Under the pieces are notes generated by a model that was not told the origin of the DNA, did no database searches, and saw only the letters and a program-made list of their open reading frames with translations. DNA of 64,000 bases. Source: Micromonospora lupini str. Lupac 08. GTDB taxonomy: Bacteria; Actinomycetota; Actinomycetes; Mycobacteriales; Micromonosporaceae. This document shows positions 26,512-34,673 of this stretch, piece after piece. The translations under genes were made by a program, and so were the position numbers. Each line of letters starts with the position of its first letter. Position 1 is the first letter of the stretch. The stretch is from assembly GCF_000297395.2 (NCBI RefSeq), contig NZ_HF570108.1, positions 1,526,611 to 1,590,610 of the forward strand, read 5' to 3'.

Positions 26512-27720
26512 GTGGCGAGTCAGGGTCAGCGTTTCCGGCGCAAGGCGCTCCGCCGGGGATACAAGGTCGACGAGGTGGATGCCTTCCTCGACCGGGTCGA
26601 GGCGACGCTCGACGGCCGGCAGGTGGGTGCGCCGGTGGCCTCCCAGGAGGTCCATGACGTCGTCTTCCGGGTCCGGTTCAACGGCTACGACGAGTGGCAG
26701 GTCGACCTGCACCTGGACCGGGTCGAGCGACAGCTGGCCGAGCTGGAGGAGCGCACGAGCGCCGGGCGTGGTGGCGACCCTCGGATGGGTGACCGGTTGG
26801 GTCCTCCGGACCGGATGGGCCCGCCGCTGCGTGACGACCGTGGGGGCATGGTTCCGCAGCCGATGCCACCCCGGCCGATGCCCGCGCAGGCAGGTCCGCC
26901 CGACCGCTACGGCCGGTACGACGAGCCCACCGGCGCCTTCGCCGGCGGGTACGACGCTCCCCGCGGCGGTTACGACGCACAGCGCGGCCCCGGCCCCGGC
27001 GGCCCCCCTCCGATGGGACCCGGTGGTCCGATGGGTGGCCACGGCGTCCCGCCGCGCGGCCTGCCCGCCGGTCCGGGGGGTTACGGTCCGCCCGACGACC
27101 AGCGTGGGCCCGGCGGGTACGGTCCGCCTGACGACCAGCGTGGGCCCGGCGGCTACGGTCCGCCCGACGATCAGCGCATGCCCGGCGGCTACGGTCCGCC
27201 CGACGACCAGCGTGGGCCCGGCGGCGGCTACCCGCCGGAGGAGCCCCGCTTCGACGGCTTCGAGGCCGGTCGGCACGGCCGCGCGGACATGACCGCCGAG
27301 ATTCGGATGCCCGAACGGGACCTGCGCGACCTGCGTCGTGGCCCGGCCGGCCCGCCCCCGATGCCGCAGCAGGGCATGGGTGGCCCGCCGATGGCCGGCC
27401 CGCCCGCCGTGGCCGGCCCGCCGATGGGCGGTCCTCCGATGGTCGGCCCGCCGATGGCCGGCCCGCCCGGCAGCGACCTGTACCGGGTCGACCAGATCCG
27501 CCGCAGCTTCCAGGTGCGCCGGTTCGGCAGCGGGTACGACCCGGACCAGGTGGACCGGTTCTTCGAGACCCTGCTCGGCGGCATGCAGCGCCGCAACCCC
27601 ATGCCTGTCGACCCGAAGGATCTGGACACGCTCCGGTTCGGCCTGGTGCCCGGCGGCTACTTCGAGGCCGAGGTCGACGCCGCACTCAAGGACGTGCAGG
27701 ACATCCTCTTCGGGCGCTGA
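26512..27720 (+). CDS. DivIVA-domain protein with two terminal DivIVA-like modules
   Basis: 402 residues. The N-terminus (GQRFRRKALRRGYKVDEVDAFLDRV) and the C-terminus (SFQVRRFGSGYDPDQVDRFFETL) are two separate DivIVA-type membrane-binding motifs. About 230 residues of low-complexity Gly/Pro/Met sequence join them. The linker holds four 12-residue GGYGPPDDQRGP repeats and several GPPM runs. Classical DivIVA/Wag31 has one N-terminal motif and a long coiled coil, which is absent here. It is likely a polar or membrane-curvature protein, but its role is unknown. GTG 26512 has CAGGAG 9 bp upstream. Confidence 0.82.
   Translation: MASQGQRFRRKALRRGYKVDEVDAFLDRVEATLDGRQVGAPVASQEVHDVVFRVRFNGYDEWQVDLHLDRVERQLAELEERTSAGRGGDPRMGDRLGPPDRMGPPLRDDRGGMVPQPMPPRPMPAQAGPPDRYGRYDEPTGAFAGGYDAPRGGYDAQRGPGPGGPPPMGPGGPMGGHGVPPRGLPAGPGGYGPPDDQRGPGGYGPPDDQRGPGGYGPPDDQRMPGGYGPPDDQRGPGGGYPPEEPRFDGFEAGRHGRADMTAEIRMPERDLRDLRRGPAGPPPMPQQGMGGPPMAGPPAVAGPPMGGPPMVGPPMAGPPGSDLYRVDQIRRSFQVRRFGSGYDPDQVDRFFETLLGGMQRRNPMPVDPKDLDTLRFGLVPGGYFEAEVDAALKDVQDILFGR
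27079..27222 (+). repeat. 36-bp tandem repeat in the DivIVA-like gene
   Basis: Four units (27079-27114, 27115-27150, 27151-27186, 27187-27222), each encoding 12 residues. Unit 3 has Met in place of Arg-Gly (DQRMPG). The array is in frame throughout. Confidence 0.88.
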
Positions 27721-27738
27721 CCCCGACGCGTACGCGAA

Positions 27739-27773
27739 CGAGGGCCCGTCCCCCGGGTGGGGGCGGGCCCTCG
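27739..27773. terminator. Terminator between the DivIVA-like gene and the convergent DUF2631-like gene
   Basis: CGAGGGCCCG (from 27739) pairs with CGGGCCCTCG (to 27773), with an inner CCCCC/GGGGG extension and one mismatch. It lies between two convergent stops. Confidence 0.75.
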
Positions 27774-27808
27774 GCGTCCGTCGGCCGGTCGTCCGGCGGC
27801 CGGTCGGG

Positions 27809-28033
27809 TCAGGAGCGCAGGCCGTTGCGCCGCAGCACGGCGTCGCCGATCACGATGACCAGCAGCAGCGCGGCCAGGCCGACCAGCCAGATGTCCTCGA
27901 CCCTGCCCTCGTGGTTGCCGCAGAACGCCATGACGACCAGCGCCAGCGCGGACAGCACGGCGCCGATGCGCCCCGACTTGCGGTGCCCGGGCTTGTGCTG
28001 GTCCGGCGACGTTACCGGCTCGCTTCCTGCCAC
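27809..28033 (-). CDS. Small membrane protein, DUF2631-like
   Basis: 74 residues with two membrane helices (IGAVLSALALVVMAFCG and WLVGLAALLLVIVIGDAVL) around GNHEGRVEDI, ending in RRNGLRS. The GNHxGxVED motif between helices is what I recall from DUF2631 proteins of actinobacteria, which often lie close to dxr. Function is unknown. ATG 28033 has GGAAGGACC upstream. Confidence 0.7.
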   Translation of the reverse strand: MAGSEPVTSPDQHKPGHRKSGRIGAVLSALALVVMAFCGNHEGRVEDIWLVGLAALLLVIVIGDAVLRRNGLRS

Positions 28034-28231
28034 TGTCGGTCCTTCCCTCGCGATCGGATCTTTGGTTAGTCTGGCACGCCTCCCGCCCGGGGCGGTGCGG
28101 TGGGGGTTTCCCCGCCTTCTGGCCCTGCCCGCCCAGGCCGGACGGCACTACGGGCGTCGCGGGGTGGCGGTCAGACTCCCTCCGGTAGCGTTTGGCGTAC
28201 ACCTGATTGTCTGTTTGAGGGGGACTGTGCG

Positions 28232-29812
28232 GTGCGAGTGACCGGAACCGGGCACGCCAGCATGCGGATCGACACGGCCGCGGGCAGCATCCTGTGCGAC
28301 CCGTGGGTCAACCCGGCCTACTTCGCCTCCTGGTTTCCCTTCCCGGACAACTCCCTGCTCGACTGGGAGACTCTGGGCCAGGTCGACTACCTGTACGTCT
28401 CCCACCTGCACCGGGACCACTTCGACGCGAAGCATCTGCGGGACTTCGTCTCCAAGGACGCCACCGTCCTGCTCCCCGAGTTCCCCACCTCGGAGATGGA
28501 GGACGAGTTCCGGGCGCTGGGCTTCACGAAGTTCCTGAAGGCCCCCAACGAGCAGGTCGTGGAGCTGGACGGCGGCCTGAAGATCATGATCCAGGCGCTG
28601 ACCAGCCCCACCGACGGGCCGATCGGCGACTCGTCGCTCTGGGTCGAGTACGACGGTGTGCGGCTGCTCAACCAGAACGACGCCCGCCCCACCGACCTGA
28701 GCGTCTTCGCCGAGCTGGGGCACGTGCACGCGCACCTGCTCCAGTTCTCCGGCGCCATCTGGTACCCGATGGTCTACGAGCTGCCGCAGGCGGCGAAGAC
28801 CGCGTTCGGCAAGCAGAAGCGCGACCGGCAGTTCGACCGGACGTGGCGCTACATCGACGACCTGAAGGCCGACCACGTCTTCCCGATCGCCGGCCCGCCG
28901 TGCTTCCTCGACGACGCGCTGTGGCAGTTCAACGACATCCACGGCGACGAGGGCAACATCTTCCCGGACCAGTCGGTCTTCCTGAGCGAGTACGCCAAGG
29001 TCGGCGGCACCAACGGCATCGTGCTGCTGCCGGGCAGCGTCGCCGAGGTCACCACCGAGGGCGCGAGCACCACCCACCCGGTGCCGGTGGAGGAGTTCTT
29101 CGCGAACAAGGTCGCCCACCTGGAGGAGATGCGGGAGCGCAAGCGCCCGGTCATCGAGGCGGAGAAGGCGTCCTGGCGGCACCCCGAGGTGGACGTGCTC
29201 GGCGAGATGAAGCGCCGGATCGAGCCGCTGCTCGACGAGTCGATCTACCTGGCCAAGGGTGTCGGGGGCCCGGTCCGTTTCGACCTGGTCGGCTACGACG
29301 GCGAGAGCGTCGAGTCGATCGTGGTGGACTTCCCGGGCAAGGAGGTCCGGCCGTACGCGGACGAGAAGGTCCGCTACCGCTTCCGGACCGAGCGGTCGCT
29401 CATCGAGCACCTGCTCTTCATCGACGAGGTGGACTGGGTCAACTCGCTCTTCCTGTCCTGCCGGTTCTCGGCGGCCCGGATCGGCCAGTACAACGAGTTC
29501 GTCTACGCGTTCTTCAAGTGCCTCTCCGAGGAGCGCCTCCAGTACGCCGAGGGCTGGTACGACGAGCACGAGCGCAGCACCGACGCGGAGGACATCACGC
29601 TCGGCGACTGGGTGGTGCAGCGGCGGTGCCCGCACCTGAAGGCGGACCTGACCCGGTTCGGCATCGTCGAGGGTGACCAGCTCACCTGCCAGCTGCACGG
29701 CTGGCGCTTCGACCTGCCCAGCGGCCGCTGCCTGACCAGCGTCGGCCACAAGGTCCGCGCCCACCGCGTCGACGCGGAAACCCCCGCCCCAGCAGGCGAA
29801 GCCCTGAGCTGA
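28232..29812 (+). CDS. Metallo-beta-lactamase-fold protein with C-terminal Rieske [2Fe-2S] domain (CMAH-like)
   Basis: 526 residues. The N-terminal half is a metallo-beta-lactamase fold with SHLHRDHFD (H58, H60, D62, H63) for a di-metal site. The C-terminal 70 residues carry both Rieske ligand pairs: RCPHLKAD (C466, H468) and CQLHGWRF (C486, H489). The combination of MBL and Rieske modules is known from CMP-N-acetylneuraminate hydroxylase, though in animals the Rieske domain is N-terminal. No sialic acid genes are nearby. An oxygenase or a redox-sensing hydrolase are both possible. GTG 28232 follows GAGGGGG by 7-8 bp. Confidence 0.8.
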   Translation: MRVTGTGHASMRIDTAAGSILCDPWVNPAYFASWFPFPDNSLLDWETLGQVDYLYVSHLHRDHFDAKHLRDFVSKDATVLLPEFPTSEMEDEFRALGFTKFLKAPNEQVVELDGGLKIMIQALTSPTDGPIGDSSLWVEYDGVRLLNQNDARPTDLSVFAELGHVHAHLLQFSGAIWYPMVYELPQAAKTAFGKQKRDRQFDRTWRYIDDLKADHVFPIAGPPCFLDDALWQFNDIHGDEGNIFPDQSVFLSEYAKVGGTNGIVLLPGSVAEVTTEGASTTHPVPVEEFFANKVAHLEEMRERKRPVIEAEKASWRHPEVDVLGEMKRRIEPLLDESIYLAKGVGGPVRFDLVGYDGESVESIVVDFPGKEVRPYADEKVRYRFRTERSLIEHLLFIDEVDWVNSLFLSCRFSAARIGQYNEFVYAFFKCLSEERLQYAEGWYDEHERSTDAEDITLGDWVVQRRCPHLKADLTRFGIVEGDQLTCQLHGWRFDLPSGRCLTSVGHKVRAHRVDAETPAPAGEALS

Positions 29813-29824
29813 CCCCGCCCCTGA

Positions 29825-29900
29825 CCGCGATCGTGCACTTCCTGTTGGCCCGAAGCGGGGCAACCGCCCCAAAGCAGCGACAGAAAGCGCACGATCGCGG
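29825..29900. repeat. Intergenic palindrome, CGATCGTGC type
   Basis: Arms 29825-29844 and 29881-29900 match at 18 of 20 positions (CCGCGATCGTGC core). The centre contains a shorter GCGGGG/CCGC stem. It lies in the 114-bp gap after the MBL-Rieske stop and may also act as terminator. Confidence 0.65.
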
Positions 29901-29926
29901 GGGAGGGGCGGCGGGAGGGGGCGGGC

Positions 29927-30616
29927 GTGGGCGCGCGGGAGGGCGAGTACCGGTACGAGCGCGGCCGGGAGAAGGCCCGGGACGCCGCCCGGGTGGAAAC
30001 GTTCAGCGACGGCGTCTTCGCGGTCGTGCTGACGGTGATGGCCGTCGAACTGCTGCAGACCGGCCCCGCCCGGGAGAGCGGACGAGAGCTTCCGGACGCC
30101 CTGGCCCACGCCTGGCCGTCCTACCTGGCGTACGTGATCACGTTCGCGCTCGCCGGGCAGGTCTGGCTCGCCCACCACAACCTGTGGCGGTACGTGGTGC
30201 GGGTCGACCAGATGCTGCTGGTCCTCAACCTCCTCGTCCTGCTCTTCATCGCGACCATCCCGTTCACCGCCGACCTGCTGTCGGACAACCTGCGCGGCAG
30301 CGCGACCGAGCAGCGGCTGACCGCTGCCCTGTACCTCGGCACCGTGCTCGGTGAGGCGATCTTCGTCAACCTGAGCTGGTGGTGGGCCCGCCGGCGCGGG
30401 CTGCTGCATCCCGACCTGGATCCCCGGCTGGCCCGGGCGGTGGCACGTCGGATACTGCTGAAGCCCCTGCTCTACCTGGTCGCCTTCGCCGTCGTCTTCA
30501 TCGACCCCATCCTCAGTCTCTGCGCGTACCTCCTGCTGGTCGGCTACTACCTGGTCGGCGGCCCGGGTGATCTCCGGCCGTCCGCCGGCCCGACGCACGA
30601 CGGGTCGGCGGCCTAG
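29927..30616 (+). CDS. TMEM175-family (DUF1211) potassium channel-like protein
   Basis: 229 residues with about six membrane helices. The first contains RVETFSDGVFAVVLTVMAVE, the FSDG-type selectivity-filter signature of bacterial TMEM175 channels. These tetrameric channels conduct K+ weakly selectively. Only one six-helix repeat is present, as expected in bacteria. GTG 29927 has GGGAGGGGG upstream. The cytosolic N-terminus is short and charged. Confidence 0.85.
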   Translation: MGAREGEYRYERGREKARDAARVETFSDGVFAVVLTVMAVELLQTGPARESGRELPDALAHAWPSYLAYVITFALAGQVWLAHHNLWRYVVRVDQMLLVLNLLVLLFIATIPFTADLLSDNLRGSATEQRLTAALYLGTVLGEAIFVNLSWWWARRRGLLHPDLDPRLARAVARRILLKPLLYLVAFAVVFIDPILSLCAYLLLVGYYLVGGPGDLRPSAGPTHDGSAA

Positions 30617-30697
30617 CTGGCCGGTTCTGTCGAGCACAAAAGCCGGGCTCGGTCGGGTCCGGAAGCACCGTCGGTCCGCCTGCCGACCACGACCGAG

Positions 30698-30727
30698 CAG
30701 GCCCGAACAGGCCCGAACAGGCCCGTA
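30698..30727 (+). repeat. Tandem 10-bp repeat, three copies
   Basis: CAGGCCCGAA, CAGGCCCGAA and CAGGCCCGTA in a row, in the 232-bp gap before a secreted-protein gene. Function is unknown. Confidence 0.6.
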
Positions 30728-30848
30728 CACCCCTCGTGACCAGCCCGGACACGGCGCGGCTGTTCGGCACACGTGCGATCTCTTGTGCTGCGGTCCGGGC
30801 GCTCGCCAGCCTGATGGGGCAACGTTCGCCAACTGCGAGGGAGCCATC

Positions 30849-31241
30849 GTGTCAGCACGAACGATCGTCAGGGTCGCCGCCGCATCCGCCATGGGAGCGG
30901 CGCTCGTCCTCGGGGCCACACCCGTGACCGCACAGGCCGCAGAGTCCTCGGTCACCAGCGCAGCCGCCTGCCACTCGGAGGCGTGGGGGCCGTACGACGG
31001 GGGCTACGCCTTCACGGTCAGCGGCAAGAAGTCGCCGCTGCGGCCGGCGGGCCCGTATTCCGAATGCGGCATTTACTACGTGCCGGCCAACACCGAGTTC
31101 TCCATCGACTGCCGCCTGTACAACGACGTCGGAAACCTCTGGTACCACGGTGACGTCTACGTCAACGGCGCGTACCACACCGGCTGGATGTTCGCCGGCA
31201 ACCTCAGCCTGCCGTACGAGTCGAACTACGCCTGGTGCTGA
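30849..31241 (+). CDS. Small secreted cysteine-containing protein
   Basis: 130 residues with a signal peptide (VRVAAASAMGAALVLGATPVTAQA). The mature part of about 100 residues has four Cys (ACHSE, SECGI, IDCRL and the C-terminal Cys) and many aromatic residues, consistent with two disulfides. The ending LSLPYESNYAWC places Cys as the last residue. Homologues of this kind are common as hypothetical secreted proteins in Micromonospora. Function is unknown. GTG 30849 has GAGGGAG 6 bp upstream. Confidence 0.75.
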   Translation: MSARTIVRVAAASAMGAALVLGATPVTAQAAESSVTSAAACHSEAWGPYDGGYAFTVSGKKSPLRPAGPYSECGIYYVPANTEFSIDCRLYNDVGNLWYHGDVYVNGAYHTGWMFAGNLSLPYESNYAWC

Positions 31242-31330
31242 CACCCGTCTGACGACGCGGCACCCGCCGGCTGACGCAGCCGGCGGGTGCCCCGCGCGTT
31301 CGTGGGTGTCCCAGGCCCGAGCCGGACCGG

Positions 31331-32926
31331 TCAGCGCCCCAGGTCGGCGAGGATGCGGCGGGCGGCGTTGTGGCCGGCGGCGCCGATGACGCTGCCGGCC
31401 GGGTGGCAGCCGGCGCTGCCCGCGTACACGCCGTCGATGCCTGTGGCGTACGGCATGCGGTCGGTGAACGAGACGGTGTTGTCCACGTGGTGGATGTGTC
31501 CGCCGGTGATGCCGAAGTGCGCCTCGATGCCGGGCGGGGGGAGCGGCACCGCGTCGGCGATCAGGTCGGCGGTGCCGGGGGCGTACCGCTCGACGATCCC
31601 GACGAGCCGGTCGACGTAGCCGGGCAGCTCCGCGTCCCAGGTGGTGCCGGCCAGCTCGTAGGGGACCGACTGGACGAACAGCGCCGACGAGTGGTGCCCG
31701 GCGGCGTCGGAGAGCGACGGGTCGACTGTGGTGTGCAGGTACCACTCGATGGTCGGCTCGGCCGGCAGCCGCCCGGCCTGTACGTCGGCCCACATGGCGC
31801 GCAGCGCGGTCATCGGCGAGGCGGTGTCCCCGCCGACCAGCGACGCGGAGCCGGGCAGCAGGTGGATGGTCGAGCCGAACGGGCTCGGCGTGCCGGGCGG
31901 CAGGCAGGAGAACCGCGGCAGCCCGGTGAGCGCCAGGTTGAGCTTCAGGGTGGTGCCGGGCCGGCGGACCGCCGCCATCCGTTCGCCGAGTCGCGCCGGG
32001 AGCGCGCCGTCGGGCACCAGGTCCATCAGCCGGTACGGGTCACACGCGCCGAGCACCACCCTCGCGGCGACCTCCCGACCGTCGGCAAGCACCACTCCGC
32101 TGGCCGCGCCGCCGTCGAGGGTCACCGCGCTGACTGGCGTACCCGTCAGGATCTTCGCACCGGCGGCGCGCGCGGCCTCGGCGAACGTCCGTGCGACGGT
32201 GCCCATCCCGCCCTTGGCGATCATCCAGGTGCCGCCGGAGCCGGGCAGCCGGCACATGTTGTGCACGAGGAAGTTGTGGCCGGTGCCGGGGTCGTCCGGG
32301 CCGGCGTTGAGGCCGGAGAGCCCGTCGGTGACCGCGTACATGCTGACCAACAGCTCGGAGCGGAACTCGAACCGGGCCAGGTAGTCCGCGACCGAGCCCC
32401 GGACGAGGTCGACGAAGACCTGTCGCAGTGCCGGGCGGAGGTGCCGCTCGGCGGTCTCCTCGGCGGTCAGCGGCTCGGCCAGCCAGGCCGGTGCGAGGTC
32501 CTCGCGCAGCGCGGCCAACTCGGCCTGCATGGCGTCGTCGGCGGCCACGTCGGCGGGGGAGAAGAACTCGGCGAGCTGCGCCCGGGTGGCGGCGGTGTCG
32601 CTGCCGAAGAGTAGGTACGGCGAGCCGAGACCGCCGGGCGTGGGCAGGAAGTAGTGCGGGTCGCGGCGCAGCACCGGTATCCGCACGTCGAGCGTGGCGA
32701 GCAACTCCGGTGGCATGAGCCCGAGCAGGTACGACCCGGTGGAGTGGCGCAGCCCCGGCACCTTCGGGAACGGGTTCTCGGTGCGGGTCGCGCCGCCGAT
32801 CACGTCGGCCGCCTCCAGCACGAGAACGTCCAGGCCGGCACGGGCCAGCAGAATCGCGGAGACCAGACCGTTGTGCCCGGCGCCGACGATCACCACATCG
32901 GCGCGGCCGGGAAGTTCGCTGCTCAT
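31331..32926 (-). CDS. Phytoene-dehydrogenase-like FAD-dependent oxidoreductase
   Basis: 531 residues. The N-terminal dinucleotide motif VVIVGAGHNGLVSAILLARA, LEAADVIGGATRTE, and the C-terminal GIDGVYAGSAGCHPAGSVIGAAGHNAA are typical of the CrtI-like/PYROXD2 family. Members desaturate or oxidise isoprenoid or amine substrates; the substrate here is unknown. No carotenoid genes are adjacent. ATG 32926 is chosen because the frame above it belongs to antisense of the next gene. It lies 11 bp downstream of the YihY-like gene and is probably cotranscribed. Confidence 0.87.
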   Translation of the reverse strand: MSSELPGRADVVIVGAGHNGLVSAILLARAGLDVLVLEAADVIGGATRTENPFPKVPGLRHSTGSYLLGLMPPELLATLDVRIPVLRRDPHYFLPTPGGLGSPYLLFGSDTAATRAQLAEFFSPADVAADDAMQAELAALREDLAPAWLAEPLTAEETAERHLRPALRQVFVDLVRGSVADYLARFEFRSELLVSMYAVTDGLSGLNAGPDDPGTGHNFLVHNMCRLPGSGGTWMIAKGGMGTVARTFAEAARAAGAKILTGTPVSAVTLDGGAASGVVLADGREVAARVVLGACDPYRLMDLVPDGALPARLGERMAAVRRPGTTLKLNLALTGLPRFSCLPPGTPSPFGSTIHLLPGSASLVGGDTASPMTALRAMWADVQAGRLPAEPTIEWYLHTTVDPSLSDAAGHHSSALFVQSVPYELAGTTWDAELPGYVDRLVGIVERYAPGTADLIADAVPLPPPGIEAHFGITGGHIHHVDNTVSFTDRMPYATGIDGVYAGSAGCHPAGSVIGAAGHNAARRILADLGR

Positions 32927-32937
32927 GCCGCCGCAGC

Positions 32938-33777
32938 CTAGTCCGTGCCGCCCGCCCGTTGGGCGCGCCAGCGGGAGAGGGCGAGGGTCGCCGAGTAGCC
33001 GGCCAGGACGATCACGTGGAACAGGTACAGCCACAGGAGCACCGCCACGCCGGCGCCGATCTCGTCGAAGCCGCCGAACGGCACGCCCAGGTCCAGAGGC
33101 AGGGACGCGAAGAGCACGAAGCCGTGCAGGAACCCGGAGAGGTTCGCCGCGGTGAACGACCCGATACCGAGGGTGGAGAGCCAGTCCGGTGAGGCCGGCC
33201 CCACCACCCGGAACACCCACACCAGCACCGGGGTGAGCACCAGCCACACGGCCAGGAACGACAGCACCACACCCAGCACGCCGACCCAGCCGCCCTGGGT
33301 GACCAGGTGGGTGGTGACCGGGAGCGCCAGCAGGATCGACAACAGCAGCGCGGGCGCCGGCGCCAGCAGCGGCAGCAGCAGCACCCGACCCCGCCACCCG
33401 ACCAGGTGCTCGTCGCTGCGCGGGGCCGCCACCGACACGAACGCGCGGCGCAGCCCCTCGCCGTACAGCGACGCGGGCAGCAGCGAGGCGAGGGCCAGCA
33501 CCGGGGTCAACTCCACCCCGGCGTCGACGAGCGCGGCCACCGCCCGGGGCGCACCGATCGCCGTCGGCAGGGCATCCACGGCGTACGAGGTGAGCCGGCG
33601 TACCCGATCGGCTCCGGCGATCAGCGAGGTGAGCCAGAGGGCCAGCAGCGCCACCGGGACCACGGCGATCGCCCCGTAGAAGGTGATCGCGGCGGCGTGC
33701 AGCGACAGGTCCCGCCCGCGTACCGGACGGAACGCGGCACTGGTGATCCGTTTCGCGCGTTGCCAGCCGCTGCCCAT
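32938..33777 (-). CDS. YihY/BrkB-family inner membrane protein
   Basis: 279 residues with about six membrane helices. The early DLSLHAAAITFYGAIAVVPVALLAL matches the YihY/UPF0761 pattern (A-x-S/TFY-x...P). The family is membrane-bound and poorly characterised, and was once misnamed ribonuclease BN. ATG 33777 has an excellent GGAAGGAGG 5 bp upstream. It is divergent from the GNAT gene and cotranscribed with the FAD enzyme. Confidence 0.83.
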   Translation of the reverse strand: MGSGWQRAKRITSAAFRPVRGRDLSLHAAAITFYGAIAVVPVALLALWLTSLIAGADRVRRLTSYAVDALPTAIGAPRAVAALVDAGVELTPVLALASLLPASLYGEGLRRAFVSVAAPRSDEHLVGWRGRVLLLPLLAPAPALLLSILLALPVTTHLVTQGGWVGVLGVVLSFLAVWLVLTPVLVWVFRVVGPASPDWLSTLGIGSFTAANLSGFLHGFVLFASLPLDLGVPFGGFDEIGAGVAVLLWLYLFHVIVLAGYSATLALSRWRAQRAGGTD

Positions 33778-33814
33778 CGTGACCTCCTTCCCCGTCGTCG
33801 GGGTCGGCACTCCT

Positions 33815-33820
33815 TAAGAT
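33815..33820 (+). promoter_or_regulatory. -10 box for the leaderless GNAT gene
   Basis: TAAGAT ends 8 nt before ATG 33829, in a 51-bp divergent gap. No ribosome site is present on this strand. Confidence 0.5.
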
Positions 33821-33828
33821 CGCCGCCC

Positions 33829-34380
33829 ATGACTGTTCTCACCACCGAACGCCTCATCCTGCGCGACTGGACCGACGATCCGGCCGATCTTGCCCGGATC
33901 TACGACATCTACCGCCGTCCGGAGATCACCCGTTGGCTGGGCGCGGCGCCGGGCCTGCCGCTGACCGACCCGGCCCAGGCCGTCGAGCGGCTGCGGATCT
34001 GGCAGGAGCGGCACGCCGGCGACGGTGGCCGGTACGGCACCTGGGCGGTCGAGGTACGCGAGACCGGTCGGGTGGCCGGCACGGCGCTGCTCAAGCCGCT
34101 GCCGGGGCGGGACGAGGCGGTGCGTACCGGGGACATCGAGACGGGTTGGCACCTGCACCCGGATTCGTGGGGTCACGGCTACGCGACCGAGGCCGCTCGT
34201 GCGCTCATGGCCCGGGAGTTCGCCACCGGTACCCGGGAGATCTACGCGGTCGTGTCGCCGGGCAACGAGCCGTCGATGGCTGTCGCTCGGAGGTTGGGCA
34301 TGGCCCACGTGGGCCAGCGCACCGACTGGTACGGCGGCGAGCTGTTGGAGACGTTCGTTCTGGCGGCGCCGAGCGGCTGA
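33829..34380 (+). CDS. GNAT acetyltransferase, RimJ/RimL-like
   Basis: 183 residues: LTTERLILRDWTDDPADLARIYDI is the RimJ/RimL-type N-terminus. GWHLHPDSWGHGYATEAARALM contains the acetyl-CoA pyrophosphate loop (Q/RxxGxG/A-like SWGHGYATE). VVSPGNEPSMAVARRLGM is motif B. The acceptor could be a protein N-terminus or a small amine. The transcript is probably leaderless. A hairpin follows at 34397-34448. Confidence 0.88.
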   Translation: MTVLTTERLILRDWTDDPADLARIYDIYRRPEITRWLGAAPGLPLTDPAQAVERLRIWQERHAGDGGRYGTWAVEVRETGRVAGTALLKPLPGRDEAVRTGDIETGWHLHPDSWGHGYATEAARALMAREFATGTREIYAVVSPGNEPSMAVARRLGMAHVGQRTDWYGGELLETFVLAAPSG

Positions 34381-34396
34381 GCGTTCTCGCGGAGGC

Positions 34397-34448
34397 GACG
34401 GCCCCGGTTCGCTCCGGCGGACCGGGGTCGTACGTACCAGGGGCCGTC
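34397..34448 (+). terminator. Hairpin after the GNAT gene
   Basis: GACGGCCCC (34397-34405) pairs perfectly with GGGGCCGTC (34440-34448). A further GC-rich stem, CCGG/CCGG type, lies inside. It separates the GNAT gene from the glucanase promoter. Confidence 0.5.
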
Positions 34449-34470
34449 AATAGTCACGACTGTCGAAGTG

Positions 34471-34499
34471 TTGACGCTCCCGTAGCACGTCAGTAACCT
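34471..34499 (+). promoter_or_regulatory. Sigma-70-type promoter for the GH87-like gene
   Basis: TTGACG (34471-34476), a 17-bp spacer and TAACCT (34494-34499) form a good vegetative promoter. The leader to ATG 34674 is about 165 nt and AT-richer than its surroundings. Confidence 0.6.
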
Positions 34500-34550
34500 T
34501 TGGCCAAAGTCATGCAAGATTTGGACAACGGCGTGTCTGCTTTCTTGCAT
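34498..34550 (+). promoter_or_regulatory. Candidate operators in the glucanase leader
   Basis: CTTTGGCCAAAG (34498-34509) is a perfect 12-bp palindrome over the expected transcription start. Immediately after, ATGCAAGA (34512-34519) and TCTTGCAT (34543-34550) form a perfect 8-bp inverted pair 23 nt apart. Both fit repressor sites controlling a sugar-degradation gene. Confidence 0.45.
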
Positions 34551-34673
34551 CTGCTCGGAAAACCCCGTGAACCGCTTTCGTGGTGCCCCCGCACCCACAA
34601 CCTGCTCCACCCCGTGCTGCTCCACCCCGTGGTCCCGCCACCCGCGGCGCCGTCCCCCAACGACAGGACAGTC

